A stretch of 19,765 nt of DNA from JBAWAP01 sp049589355 (GCA_049589355.1 JBAWAP010000421.1:1-19765); one strand, 5' to 3'; shown: positions 13,116-19,765, counted from the first letter of the stretch. The notes: generated by a model from the letters alone, not told the origin. Program-made: numbers and translations.

Positions 13116-15593
13116 TCACCAACAAGTTACTCCCCAATCCGATGCCACTGTCATGATGTCCACGATGTCAATATTGCCATCGCTATCGAGGTCGTAGCGC
13201 GCATCCCAGTCAGGATCCGCATCAGTCATGCGCCACTGATTAGCTACCTGCATGATGTCCACCACGTCCACTTCGCAGTCCAGGTCGAAATCGTAGTCCG
13301 GGAAGTCCACCACCTCGACGCTGCCGTCCTGGCGCTGGGCGATCACGCCACCCTCATTCAGCTCGGCAGCGGTGATTTGCAGTGGCGAGGTATCACCCAG
13401 CTCCCCCACTACATCGAACACGAGGGCCAGCAGGTGACCGTCATCGGTAATTGGCTGGGCGCCGGCCATGGCCACTCGCACCAGGCCTGGCTCATTGAGG
13501 TTGCTCTCGATCAGGAAGTCTTGAGCTATATCGCCGGAGGATACCGAGTTGGCCGAGACGACCGTTGAATCGTAGCTTATGACGATGTCTGCGCCGTACA
13601 CCTCGGCCTGGGCCAGGGTGATTTCCAGGGTCACGGTGATGCGCTCGCCAGGCTCGGCGTAGAGGTCTGGCAGGACCAGGGACGCGGTGTTGGCCAACCG
13701 AGCCTGGGTCTGGCCACTACCCGCCGACCAGTTCCCCGATACGTCTCCCAACAGCGCGGCCGTGAAGTCCTGGCCGCTGATGTGGCTGCTCAGGTCCGTA
13801 TAACTCCGGCTGGACGGGTCGAAGTCCCAGACCGCACCTGCGCCGGGAAAGGGCAAGGCGATCAAGTCTACTGCCTTCTGCAGGATGTAGGAAGCGTCCA
13901 TTGAGGTGATAGCGCCGCTTTTGTCCACGTCGCCCGCGGTGGCAGCGTAGCCACTCAGGGTGATGAGACCGGCGTCGTGCTGAAGGGACAGGGAGGCATC
14001 GTAGGCGGAGATTCCGTCCACGCCGTCCGACTTGCTGGGGGTCAAGGTGTAGTCGCCCGCTGCGACACCGCTCACGGTGTAGCTACCATCGGCCTGGCTG
14101 AGATCGGTGTAGACCTGATCGCCCGCCAGGGTGAGCAGGACGCCCGGCACACCGGCGCTGTCCTGCCAGAAGCTCACTGTGCCTTCAAGGGAGCCGCCTT
14201 CGGGCAGCGGAGAGGACATGGTGGCAATGGTCCCCACAGAGGCTTTGACGAACTCGGTGAAATAGGCCATGTCCAGGGTGCTGAGGCGGTCGCCAGTGGT
14301 GTGATAGTAGGGAGTGAAGTCAGCCCAGTCCTCGATGCCCAGGATAGCGCTATAGCCATAGTCCCAGAAGGAGGCATGGTCGCTTCGGTCGGTAGCATCG
14401 GCAGTAATGATTTCAGGGACAAGAGTAATGTTGTAAGTGTCCACCACATCGGTGAACAGGTTGGCGATGGAGCCGGGCATGGTTCCGGCGTGAAGCTCAA
14501 TGATGGGCTGATCGTCGGAGTCGTAGGCAATCATGTCCAAATTGAGCACGCCCAGGATATTGTCGCCCTCGGTGTAAGCATCATAGGCATAGTAGTCACT
14601 GCCGATGAGCCCCTGCTCTTCCCCGGTGAAGGCGACGAAGCGGATGGTAGAGCCGAAGTCGTATTGGCTGAGGATGTCGGCAGCGATCATCACCGCCGTT
14701 ACGCCGCTGGCATTGTCATCAGCCCCCGGCGCGTACGTGTATCTGTACTGCCATTCCGATATGCTGTCCACGTGAGCACAAACGATGTAGATGTCATCGG
14801 GGTAGGTGACGCCTGGCTTGGTGGCTACCACGTTACGCCAGTGGTTGCCCCACCAGTTGTAGTTGTGGTATTCCACTTCCAAACCCAGGTCCTGGAAGTG
14901 CTCATAAACGAACTGCGTGGCCTTCTCTATGGGCGTACCGCTGTAGGAGTAGCGGGTTCTGATAGTATAGGGCTGTCCACCGATGGTTACCTGGTTCTCG
15001 CCACTGAGGTTGCCATCGTAGAGATATACGGTGGCTGCATCAACCTGGGCGATCATCTCCACAATGAGTGGGTCGGGAGCACCCAGAAACTCGTAAGCGA
15101 AGTCCTCAACCCTGGGGCTCAGGCGGATGGGGTGATCGGGGAGCCACCTGATCTCCAATCCCAGAGCAGGCAACTTCTCGGCCTCAGGTGCCGGAGCCCG
15201 GATCAGGGCCCGCAGGCCGTCGAAGTGGAGGAGCCTGCCGTGCTGTGAGATCAGAGACAACTGGTCAGCGTGGCGCAGGTAGACCAGATAATATCCCCCT
15301 GGGACGAGCTCCTCATCCAGGACGCGGTAAGCCAAGCCCTGGCTTGCCAAAAATGCCAGGTCGTCTTTGGTGACGCCAGCGATGAGATAGTCTTCGTCCT
15401 CGGTGGTGAGGTGGGCATAAACGGCCAATCCGCTGGCCTCCACCTGCTGGAGATCCCCCTCCGCCCCCAGATCTATCTTGACCAGGGCCGATACCGGCCT
15501 CGGCCCCTGCGACAGGGCAGGGAAAGAGCTGCCGCCGACGATGAATACAACAATGAGAAACAAACTCCAAGTCGCTACAGGCTTCTTTTTCAT
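13116..15593 (-). CDS. Secreted M28 family metallopeptidase with cohesin-like and dockerin-like modules
   Basis: An 825-residue exported protein; the start is ATG 15591-15593 with AAAGGAG 5 bases upstream. Signal peptide about 1-29. The M28 zinc aminopeptidase domain (about 215-460) has its ligands in order: His274-x-Asp276 (CAHVD), Asp293 (GADDNASG), Glu325-Glu326 (GEEQG; general base then ligand), Asp353 (NLDMIAYD) and His431 (YYHTTGD). Then comes a carboxypeptidase-regulatory-like beta domain (about 467-522, GSLEGTV to GDYTLTPSK), a first dockerin-like loop (GDVDKSGAITSMDASYILQ, about 554-572), a cohesin-like beta domain (about 639-750) and a C-terminal dockerin-type calcium pair (DLDCEVDVVDIM and DLDSDGNIDIVDIM) ending in WGVTCW. 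It likely cleaves peptides outside the cell and may associate with other dockerin or cohesin proteins. The second half is unusual for M28 enzymes. Confidence 0.9.
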   Translation of the reverse strand: MKKKPVATWSLFLIVVFIVGGSSFPALSQGPRPVSALVKIDLGAEGDLQQVEASGLAVYAHLTTEDEDYLIAGVTKDDLAFLASQGLAYRVLDEELVPGGYYLVYLRHADQLSLISQHGRLLHFDGLRALIRAPAPEAEKLPALGLEIRWLPDHPIRLSPRVEDFAYEFLGAPDPLIVEMIAQVDAATVYLYDGNLSGENQVTIGGQPYTIRTRYSYSGTPIEKATQFVYEHFQDLGLEVEYHNYNWWGNHWRNVVATKPGVTYPDDIYIVCAHVDSISEWQYRYTYAPGADDNASGVTAVMIAADILSQYDFGSTIRFVAFTGEEQGLIGSDYYAYDAYTEGDNILGVLNLDMIAYDSDDQPIIELHAGTMPGSIANLFTDVVDTYNITLVPEIITADATDRSDHASFWDYGYSAILGIEDWADFTPYYHTTGDRLSTLDMAYFTEFVKASVGTIATMSSPLPEGGSLEGTVSFWQDSAGVPGVLLTLAGDQVYTDLSQADGSYTVSGVAAGDYTLTPSKSDGVDGISAYDASLSLQHDAGLITLSGYAATAGDVDKSGAITSMDASYILQKAVDLIALPFPGAGAVWDFDPSSRSYTDLSSHISGQDFTAALLGDVSGNWSAGSGQTQARLANTASLVLPDLYAEPGERITVTLEITLAQAEVYGADIVISYDSTVVSANSVSSGDIAQDFLIESNLNEPGLVRVAMAGAQPITDDGHLLALVFDVVGELGDTSPLQITAAELNEGGVIAQRQDGSVEVVDFPDYDFDLDCEVDVVDIMQVANQWRMTDADPDWDARYDLDSDGNIDIVDIMTVASDWGVTCW

Positions 15594-15613
15594 TGAGACT
15601 CCTTTATTCATCC

Positions 15614-15710
15614 AGACCTCGGAGGTTTTGAGATGCGATTCCGCCACCAAACCCCCACATAATCAAGGCGACTTTACCAGTAGAGGCGCCGCCGGAAACC
15701 TCCGAGGTCT
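15614..15710. repeat. Paired-palindrome intergenic element C (97 bp)
   Basis: AGACCTCGGAGGTTT (15614-15628) and its exact reverse complement (15696-15710) enclose 67 bases. Each arm is a near-perfect palindrome around GAGG/CCTC. It occupies almost the whole gap between the aldolase-Fae stop and the protease start, so it would lie in the protease leader. Confidence 0.85.
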
Positions 15711-15719
15711 TAAGACGGC

Positions 15720-17192
15720 TTACGGCGCATACCTGAACGGATGCCGCGCCGCCTCTTTCTCGTTGAGCAGCTCTTCGAGGGTCGGCCGGCCCTCAATGGC
15801 CTTGCGGATGGCAGCGCGCATGGCCTTGTAGTTGTTGAACTCGATGCGCTTGCGGTTAGCGGCTGCTGGGTGGACGAAGACGTTGGCGATCATGGCCAGG
15901 TCGTCGAGAGCTCCCTGGGGGAGGCTGCCGTCCTCGATGCTGGCTTCAATGGCCAGGTTGATGCCCCGGGCGGCATCGTCGTAGACCTGGCTGGCCTGCT
16001 TCTTGGTGCGCACGGTCACTGTCGGCACCAGCAGTGTGCGCGGACGCTCGTTGATGATGCGCAGTTCGTGCGAAGGCCGGGGCTCCTCCAGCGACTTGGT
16101 GATGGCTCTACCCACTGGTCCCTCTTTGATGCCCAGTAGCAAGTCAATATGGGCGATCTCGAAGAATGGTGGCCCAGAGAACCCCTCGCCGACGCGCAAG
16201 GTGAAGTCCTTGATCTGGCGTGGTGTCTGAGGTGTGGCGAAGAATTGGGTTTCCACTAGCCTGCCCTGGCCCAGGTCGTAGTAGACTTTCGCCCGGGGAA
16301 TCTTGCCCAGGTTCTCCAACTGAATGCGCAGTTCCTCGTAGTCTTCGCGCTCGAATTCGCCGCCGGGCATGATGGGGTGGCGGGAGTTGCCTACCTCCAA
16401 CCCCATCATACGCAGGCCCTCTTTCACCGCCTGAGTGGCCCCCTTGCGCATGATGATGCGCACCAGCTTCTGCACCCTGGCCTGCCAATCCTGAGCCGTG
16501 GCCAGGTCCCCTTCCCTCACGGCGAAATAGACCTTCTGCCAGATGTCGGGGATCAGGTTGGCGCTGGCCAGGATGGCCCCGTCGGCACCAGCGGCCAGGG
16601 CCGCCATCACGATCTCATCGTGGCCGCAGAAGATGCCGATCTGGCCCTTGATCTTCTCGAACAGGGCCATCAGGAAGGGCACGTCGCCGCTGGAATCCTT
16701 GATGCCCACCACGTTGTCCAGGTAAGCCATCCCCTCAGCCGTCCACCACTGGAAGTGGGTGCCCGCGCACTGGGGGATGTTGTAGAGGATGATGGGCAAG
16801 CCGACTTCGTTGACCGCCTCGAAGTGTTCGTAGACCTCGTTGAAGGTTGGTTTGAAGTAGAAGGGTGCCACCACCAGGGCTGCCGTGGCCCCGGCATCCC
16901 TGGCGTATCGAGTCAGGGCTACGGTGTCCCTCGTGCTGGCGCACCCAGTGCCGACCACCACCGGCACCCTACCCCCCACCTCGTCAACGGCGATGTCAAT
17001 CACCAACCGCCTCTCCGCCTCCGTGAGGTACATGAATTCTCCGGTAGTACCCGCTGGCACCACCCCATCCACATGGGGCAGAACTCGGCGGATCAGAGCT
17101 CTAAATGCCGCCTCATCAACCTGGTCGTCCCTGGTGAAGGGCGTAACCAGGGCGGGGAAGACGCCTTTGAACCAATCGGGTTTTTTAGACAT
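15720..17192 (-). CDS. Fusion of a DHDPS/NAL-type aldolase and a formaldehyde-activating enzyme (Fae) domain
   Basis: A 490-residue two-domain protein. Residues 1-298 are a class I pyruvate aldolase of the dihydrodipicolinate synthase superfamily: GTTGE at 48-52, Tyr112, Tyr137 in YNIP and the Schiff-base Lys165 in GIKDSSGD, with the Tyr-Lys spacing of 28 seen in DHDPS. The Arg that holds the aspartate-semialdehyde carboxylate in DHDPS (position 138 in E. coli) is Cys142 here, so lysine synthesis is unlikely. After a linker, residues about 329-487 match Fae: EIAHIDLLLG with the catalytic-type His348, KEGPVGRA, LLVPTVTVRTKKQAS, FVHPAA and a RRAI/EG-type end. Fae condenses formaldehyde with tetrahydromethanopterin. 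The ATG at 17190-17192 has AGGAGA 6 bases upstream, and no stop or start separates the domains. The protein may couple an aldol reaction with formaldehyde capture. Confidence 0.88.
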   Translation of the reverse strand: MSKKPDWFKGVFPALVTPFTRDDQVDEAAFRALIRRVLPHVDGVVPAGTTGEFMYLTEAERRLVIDIAVDEVGGRVPVVVGTGCASTRDTVALTRYARDAGATAALVVAPFYFKPTFNEVYEHFEAVNEVGLPIILYNIPQCAGTHFQWWTAEGMAYLDNVVGIKDSSGDVPFLMALFEKIKGQIGIFCGHDEIVMAALAAGADGAILASANLIPDIWQKVYFAVREGDLATAQDWQARVQKLVRIIMRKGATQAVKEGLRMMGLEVGNSRHPIMPGGEFEREDYEELRIQLENLGKIPRAKVYYDLGQGRLVETQFFATPQTPRQIKDFTLRVGEGFSGPPFFEIAHIDLLLGIKEGPVGRAITKSLEEPRPSHELRIINERPRTLLVPTVTVRTKKQASQVYDDAARGINLAIEASIEDGSLPQGALDDLAMIANVFVHPAAANRKRIEFNNYKAMRAAIRKAIEGRPTLEELLNEKEAARHPFRYAP

Positions 17193-17209
17193 GGGTTCTC
17201 CTCCGTAGG

Positions 17210-17291
17210 TCAGTGATCAGGGAATCAGTGATCAGGGAAACAGGGGTGCACACCCAGCCCCTGATCCCTGATTCCCTAGTTCCCTGATCCC
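17210..17291. repeat. Tandem and inverted TCAGGGA-type repeat
   Basis: A perfect 15-bp tandem pair TCAGTGATCAGGGAA (17210-17224, 17225-17239) is followed, after a small GGGTG-CA-CACCC hairpin (17244-17255), by inverted variants (CCCTGATCCCTGATTCCCT and TTCCCTGATCCCT, about 17260-17291). The two halves can fold into a long imperfect stem. It fills the gap between the DUF6485-like gene and the aldolase-Fae gene, and ends at the stop of the former. Confidence 0.8.
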
Positions 17292-17487
17292 TATTTTCTA
17301 TAAGCTGCCACGAAGCGAGCGATGCTCCGGTCGTAGGTTCGCTCCACCTCCGGTGGGAACAGGCAACCGGGCAACTCGCCGTATTTCTTGTGGTACATGA
17401 TGCACTCACAGCACAGCCCTTTGCGGGGCAGGGCTCGTAGGTGCAGGTGCAACTCTGGATGTTTTCCTCCTGATGACACTCTCTCAT
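17291..17487 (-). pseudogene. Cysteine-rich DUF6485-like small protein, frameshifted
   Basis: From ATG 17485-17487 the reading is MRECHQEENIQSCTCTYEPC, then it leaves the family pattern and would run into the repeat upstream of the aldolase. Another frame carries the continuation RKGLCCECIMYHKKYGELP, then GCLFPPEVERTYDRSI and a stop at 17291. Joined, they give about 65 residues with a CxC, CxxKGxCCEC, H and C pattern, as in small DUF6485 proteins (probable metal binding). A missing base in the GGGG run at 17425-17428 (CCCC on the coding strand) would explain the break. The start overlaps the ATP-grasp stop as ATGA, so translation is coupled. It may be a true mutation or a homopolymer sequencing error. 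Confidence 0.75.
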
Positions 17488-18383
17488 GTGGGTTGTCTCC
17501 TTTCGACAAGCTCGGCCAGTTGGCGAGCCACGGCCACCACGATTTCATCGGGTACCCCATCGGCGGCTCGGGATTGCAGGCGCATGTCGCACGGGTCATT
17601 GACGTAGTCCACTGCCAGGAACTGCCCGGCCTGGGTCCACGCGATCTCGGTGGAGAAGAGATCGAGGCCAGCGAGAGCGGCGATGGCGGAGGCAATGTCT
17701 CGCAACTGTCCTAGCTCCAGCCGGGCCTCATCTGTGGCTGTCAACACCTCGTAGCGGTGGGTCGCCGGGTGCCACCAGCAGGGAAAGATGCCCTGTGCGG
17801 CACAGATAACCCGGAACCAGGCCGGTCGGTCCTCCAGGATGGCTGGCCTCACCTGCTCTTGCAGCAGCCACTTGTCGTAGCCCAAACGTTGCTGCTCGGC
17901 CAGCACCTGCTGCCAAGTTTGGACATCGGCCACTACGCCCTCGCCGCCCCCGCCGAGAGCTGGCTTGAGGACGAAAGAGGGACCCAGCGGGGCCATGGCC
18001 GAGGGGCTGGGCCCCCAGGGCTCTTCCACGGGGGCCACGGTGAGAGTGTAGGGCACGGCTATGCCACGGGCCAGGAACTCCAGGTGCATGGTGGCCTTGT
18101 CGTGGACCCAGCGAGCCTGGGAGTAGGGATTGATCAGGCGGGGCACGCGGCGCTCGACTTCCTGGGCCAGGGGGTAGAAAGCCGGGTTTGCGTCCCAGGC
18201 GCGGTCGAAGAAAGCCGAGAAGCTGAGCCTTTCCTGGGCCAGGGCCTCGGTCACAGCCGACAGGTTATCCTGGGTCACCTGCAACACAGTCAGCCCTCGC
18301 TTGTGGCAGGCTGCCTCCAGCAGGGCCACGAAATCGGCGTCGTACGGCCAGTCCCAGGCGATTCCCAGGTCGTAGATTTCCAT
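17484..18383 (-). CDS. ATP-grasp family ligase (RimK-like)
   Basis: A 299-residue cytoplasmic ATP-grasp protein. The N-terminal part binds substrate (1-about 95). The nucleotide-binding part follows, with NPYSQARWVHDKATMHLEFL, the lysine of FVLKPALGGGGEGV (the phosphate-clamping glycine-rich loop) and WLLQEQV. Acidic metal ligands lie near FLAVDYVNDPCDMR at the C-terminus. These enzymes activate a carboxylate as acyl phosphate and join it to an amine or thiol; the substrate is not evident. RimK-like enzymes include the glutamate ligases of methanopterin cofactors, which would fit the Fae domain two genes downstream, but this is only a contextual idea. The start is ATG 18381-18383 behind a GGGGGAG site; the next gene is joined by an ATGA overlap. 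Confidence 0.82.
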   Translation of the reverse strand: MEIYDLGIAWDWPYDADFVALLEAACHKRGLTVLQVTQDNLSAVTEALAQERLSFSAFFDRAWDANPAFYPLAQEVERRVPRLINPYSQARWVHDKATMHLEFLARGIAVPYTLTVAPVEEPWGPSPSAMAPLGPSFVLKPALGGGGEGVVADVQTWQQVLAEQQRLGYDKWLLQEQVRPAILEDRPAWFRVICAAQGIFPCWWHPATHRYEVLTATDEARLELGQLRDIASAIAALAGLDLFSTEIAWTQAGQFLAVDYVNDPCDMRLQSRAADGVPDEIVVAVARQLAELVERRQPT

Positions 18384-18459
18384 CTCTCCCCCCCACGCTG
18401 TACCGCTCGCTTATCTGCTATCCATCTGCAGCCTCAGCCGCCAGCACCCTCTCCGCTCC

Positions 18460-18993
18460 TCACCCTCGCACCCGCTGCCAGTCATCCCATAGAATGCGCA
18501 GCCGTACCATCAGCCGCTTGCGGTCTAAGATTAGCGCCGAGAAGCCCCAGGCCACCCAGGTCCAGCCCAGAATGGGCACTTCCCTCAAAGCCAACAGCGG
18601 CATCTGGATGACCAGCGGTGCTTCCAGCAATGTGGTCAACGCGGTGGAGCGGAAATGGTAGATCAGGCCAGCCGAGACCGCCAGATAGAGCAGGCAGAAC
18701 CACCAGGAGACGAAGCCGATAGCCGTCATGTAGAGGAAGCCAGCCAGCACCATGAAGGCATCAACCGTGCGATCGTGCTTGCTGATCAAGGTCTTTTGGC
18801 CCGCTGGAGCACGTCTGGCCAGGTGGCCGTCCACCGTGTCGGCTGTCCAGCCCAGCAGGGTGGCGATTTGCACCATGCTTAGTGCACCGCGTCCCCAGGG
18901 AATGCCGATGCCCACGATGCCTGCAGCAATCACCAGCCGCGAGGCAGTGAGGGCATCGGCCAGGACTTGCATCAAGCTCCGTTTGTTATGCAT
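18460..18993 (-). CDS. CDP-alcohol phosphatidyltransferase family membrane protein
   Basis: A 177-residue inner-membrane enzyme that would transfer a phosphatidyl (or similar) group from a CDP-alcohol. The family motif is present: D-T-V-D-G-H-L-A-R, then D-R-T-V-D (about residues 51-80), giving the four metal-binding aspartates. The conserved glycine four residues before the third Asp appears to be Ile, an unusual change. Five to six hydrophobic segments surround it. The start is ATG 18991-18993 behind GAGGAG; a TTG four codons upstream overlaps that site and is unlikely. It may open the minus-strand series that ends at 11996. Which lipid it makes is not clear. Confidence 0.82.
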   Translation of the reverse strand: MHNKRSLMQVLADALTASRLVIAAGIVGIGIPWGRGALSMVQIATLLGWTADTVDGHLARRAPAGQKTLISKHDRTVDAFMVLAGFLYMTAIGFVSWWFCLLYLAVSAGLIYHFRSTALTTLLEAPLVIQMPLLALREVPILGWTWVAWGFSALILDRKRLMVRLRILWDDWQRVRG

Positions 18994-19012
18994 ATATCTC
19001 CTCAAACTCTAT

Positions 19013-19041
19013 TTGACAAATTCGGCCAACGGTGCTAAAAT
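19013..19041 (+). promoter_or_regulatory. Sigma-70 promoter of the antitoxin-methyltransferase unit
   Basis: TTGACA (19013-19018), 17 bases and TAAAAT (19036-19041) give a near-consensus promoter, with the start point near 19048, about 40 bases before the antitoxin start. Confidence 0.8.
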
Positions 19042-19054
19042 ATCAATTAGCAAA

Positions 19055-19064
19055 GTTAGCTAAC
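19055..19064. promoter_or_regulatory. Palindromic candidate operator of the antitoxin gene
   Basis: GTTAGCTAAC is a perfect 10-bp palindrome just after the expected start point; another TTAGC half lies at 19047-19051. Phd/YefM proteins repress their own promoter through short palindromes, so it is the likely autoregulatory site. Confidence 0.55.
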
Positions 19065-19086
19065 ATACCAATCTCTGAGGCAGCCA

Positions 19087-19359
19087 ATGAACGAGAAGCC
19101 AGCCTTGAAGTTTATCCTCTCCACCCAAGCGCAGAACAACTTCGGTCGCCTGCTCGACGACGTGTCAGAGAACCGCACCCGGTACGTGGTCAAGCGGTTC
19201 GGCCATCCCAAGGCGGTGCTCATCAGCCTGGACGATTTCGAGCGTCTGCTGGCCGGCGAGGCCGAGGGCGAGAAGTACCTGCGCCTCCTGCGCGAGAGCC
19301 AGCCGGAGTACGTGCTGGGGGAAACGGCTGATACAGGAACCTCTGGTCAAGAACGGTGA
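19087..19359 (+). CDS. Phd/YefM-family antitoxin-like DNA-binding protein
   Basis: A 90-residue protein with the Phd/YefM fold: STQAQNNFGRLLDDVSE, RYVVKRFGHPKAVLIS and the LDDFERLL helix, followed by a charged tail that in toxin-antitoxin systems wraps the toxin. No Doc-, YoeB- or RelE-like toxin follows; the next gene, 6 bases away, is a DNA methyltransferase. The start is ATG 19087 behind GAGGCAG. Dimeric members bind the operator of their own gene, and the palindrome at 19055-19064 fits that. It may serve as transcriptional controller of a restriction-modification locus rather than antitoxin. Confidence 0.88.
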   Translation: MNEKPALKFILSTQAQNNFGRLLDDVSENRTRYVVKRFGHPKAVLISLDDFERLLAGEAEGEKYLRLLRESQPEYVLGETADTGTSGQER

Positions 19360-19365
19360 AACATC

Positions 19366-19765
19366 ATGAACCCAAGAACGAATCTCGTCACTCAATCTAC
19401 CTTGCCCTCCCTCAACATCCCGGTGTTTCCCACCACCAGGTACCAGGGGAGCAAGCTGAAGCTGCTCGACTGGATCTGGGCGAACATTCGGGGCCTGCGA
19501 TTTGACACCGCCCTGGACGCTTTTGGGGGAACGGGCTGCGTGAGCCACTTGCTTAAGAGCAAGGGTAAGCAGGTTGTGTATAATGATATACTCAGATTCA
19601 ATTACATCATCGGTCTGGCACTCATCGAGAATGACGCAACCACGCTGTCAGAAGAAGACGTTGCTTTCTTGCTCACCAGACACGAAGACGTTCGTTACCC
19701 CACCTTTACCCAGGACACTTTTCACGACATCTATTTCACCGACGATGAGAACCAATGGCTAGACA
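19366..19765 (+). CDS. DNA adenine methyltransferase, D12 class (N-terminal part)
   Basis: The first 133 residues of a gene cut by the right edge, starting at ATG 19366. RYQGSKLKLLDWIW matches the RYxGSK(R)KLL opening of D12-class N6-adenine methyltransferases, and DAFGGTGCVSHLLK is the SAM-binding motif I (F-x-G-x-G). VVYNDILRFNYIIG matches the following acidic/aromatic stretch. The catalytic DPPY lies beyond the window. It would methylate adenine in a specific site, either as part of a type II restriction-modification system or as an orphan enzyme. It starts 6 bases after the antitoxin stop with a weak GGTGA site, so the two are probably co-transcribed. Confidence 0.85.
   Translation, partial: MNPRTNLVTQSTLPSLNIPVFPTTRYQGSKLKLLDWIWANIRGLRFDTALDAFGGTGCVSHLLKSKGKQVVYNDILRFNYIIGLALIENDATTLSEEDVAFLLTRHEDVRYPTFTQDTFHDIYFTDDENQWLD

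Noticed and set aside
13977..15248. 423-codon open reading frame on the plus strand
   Set aside because: It is antisense to the M28 peptidase, has no ribosome-binding site or recognisable domain, and reflects the GC-rich codon use of the real gene.
15720..17192. Annotation as dapA (lysine biosynthesis)
   Set aside because: The DHDPS substrate arginine is Cys142, a Fae domain is attached, and no lysine genes are nearby.
16377..17216. 279-codon plus-strand reading opposite the aldolase-Fae gene
   Set aside because: Shadow of a well-supported gene; no family pattern in its translation.
17210..17291. Direct repeats as a mini CRISPR or attachment site
   Set aside because: Units are immediately adjacent with no spacers, and no integrase or tRNA is nearby.
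17757..18611. 284-codon plus-strand reading opposite the ATP-grasp gene
   Set aside because: It runs through a gene boundary on the other strand and has low-complexity translation.

Overview
The window looks like a chromosomal segment of a member of the Chloroflexota, probably Anaerolineae-like. This is inferred from gene style, not from a marker gene. The clues are a family 5 solute-binding lipoprotein with a long Val-Glu-Lys-rich linker, a secreted protease ending in a dockerin-like module, a TrpB2-type tryptophan synthase beta chain, DUF6485-like and DUF5647-like small proteins, and textbook TTGACA/TATAAT-type promoters. No rRNA, tRNA, CRISPR array or insertion sequence was found.

Left part (1-5078, minus strand): a LacI-family regulator with its own promoter and two operator-like palindromes, then an oligopeptide/oligosaccharide ABC importer read in the order binding protein, permease 1 (TTG start), permease 2 (cut by the window edge). 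The binding-protein gene has its own promoter, a candidate operator over the -10 box and a roughly 275-nt structured leader. A terminator-like hairpin between binding protein and permeases probably sets their expression ratio.

Middle (5125-10702): a plus-strand BchI/BchD-type metal-chelatase fusion is followed by a short intergenic transcription unit (possible small RNA) and a bidirectional terminator. Convergent to it is a minus-strand set: trpB2, a MntA-like nucleotidyltransferase antitoxin, a HEPN toxin gene with an apparent frameshift, and a membrane protein carrying three 31-residue repeats.

Right of that, an MFS transporter diverges from trpB2 with both promoters readable. A long minus-strand series then runs from 18993 down to 11996: CDP-alcohol phosphatidyltransferase, ATP-grasp ligase, a frameshifted DUF6485-like gene, a DHDPS/NAL-type aldolase fused to a formaldehyde-activating-enzyme (Fae) domain, an M28 peptidase with cohesin/dockerin-like modules, a DUF5647-like protein and a SagB-type nitroreductase lipoprotein. 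Three roughly 100-bp intergenic elements of identical architecture (two 15-bp odd palindromes in inverted orientation about 70 bp apart) sit in the gaps.

The right end (19013-19765, plus) starts a Phd/YefM antitoxin-DNA adenine methyltransferase operon, probably a restriction-modification locus that continues beyond the window.

The most novel-looking items are the aldolase-Fae fusion, the family of paired-palindrome elements, the Phd-methyltransferase pairing, and the small intergenic transcription unit.
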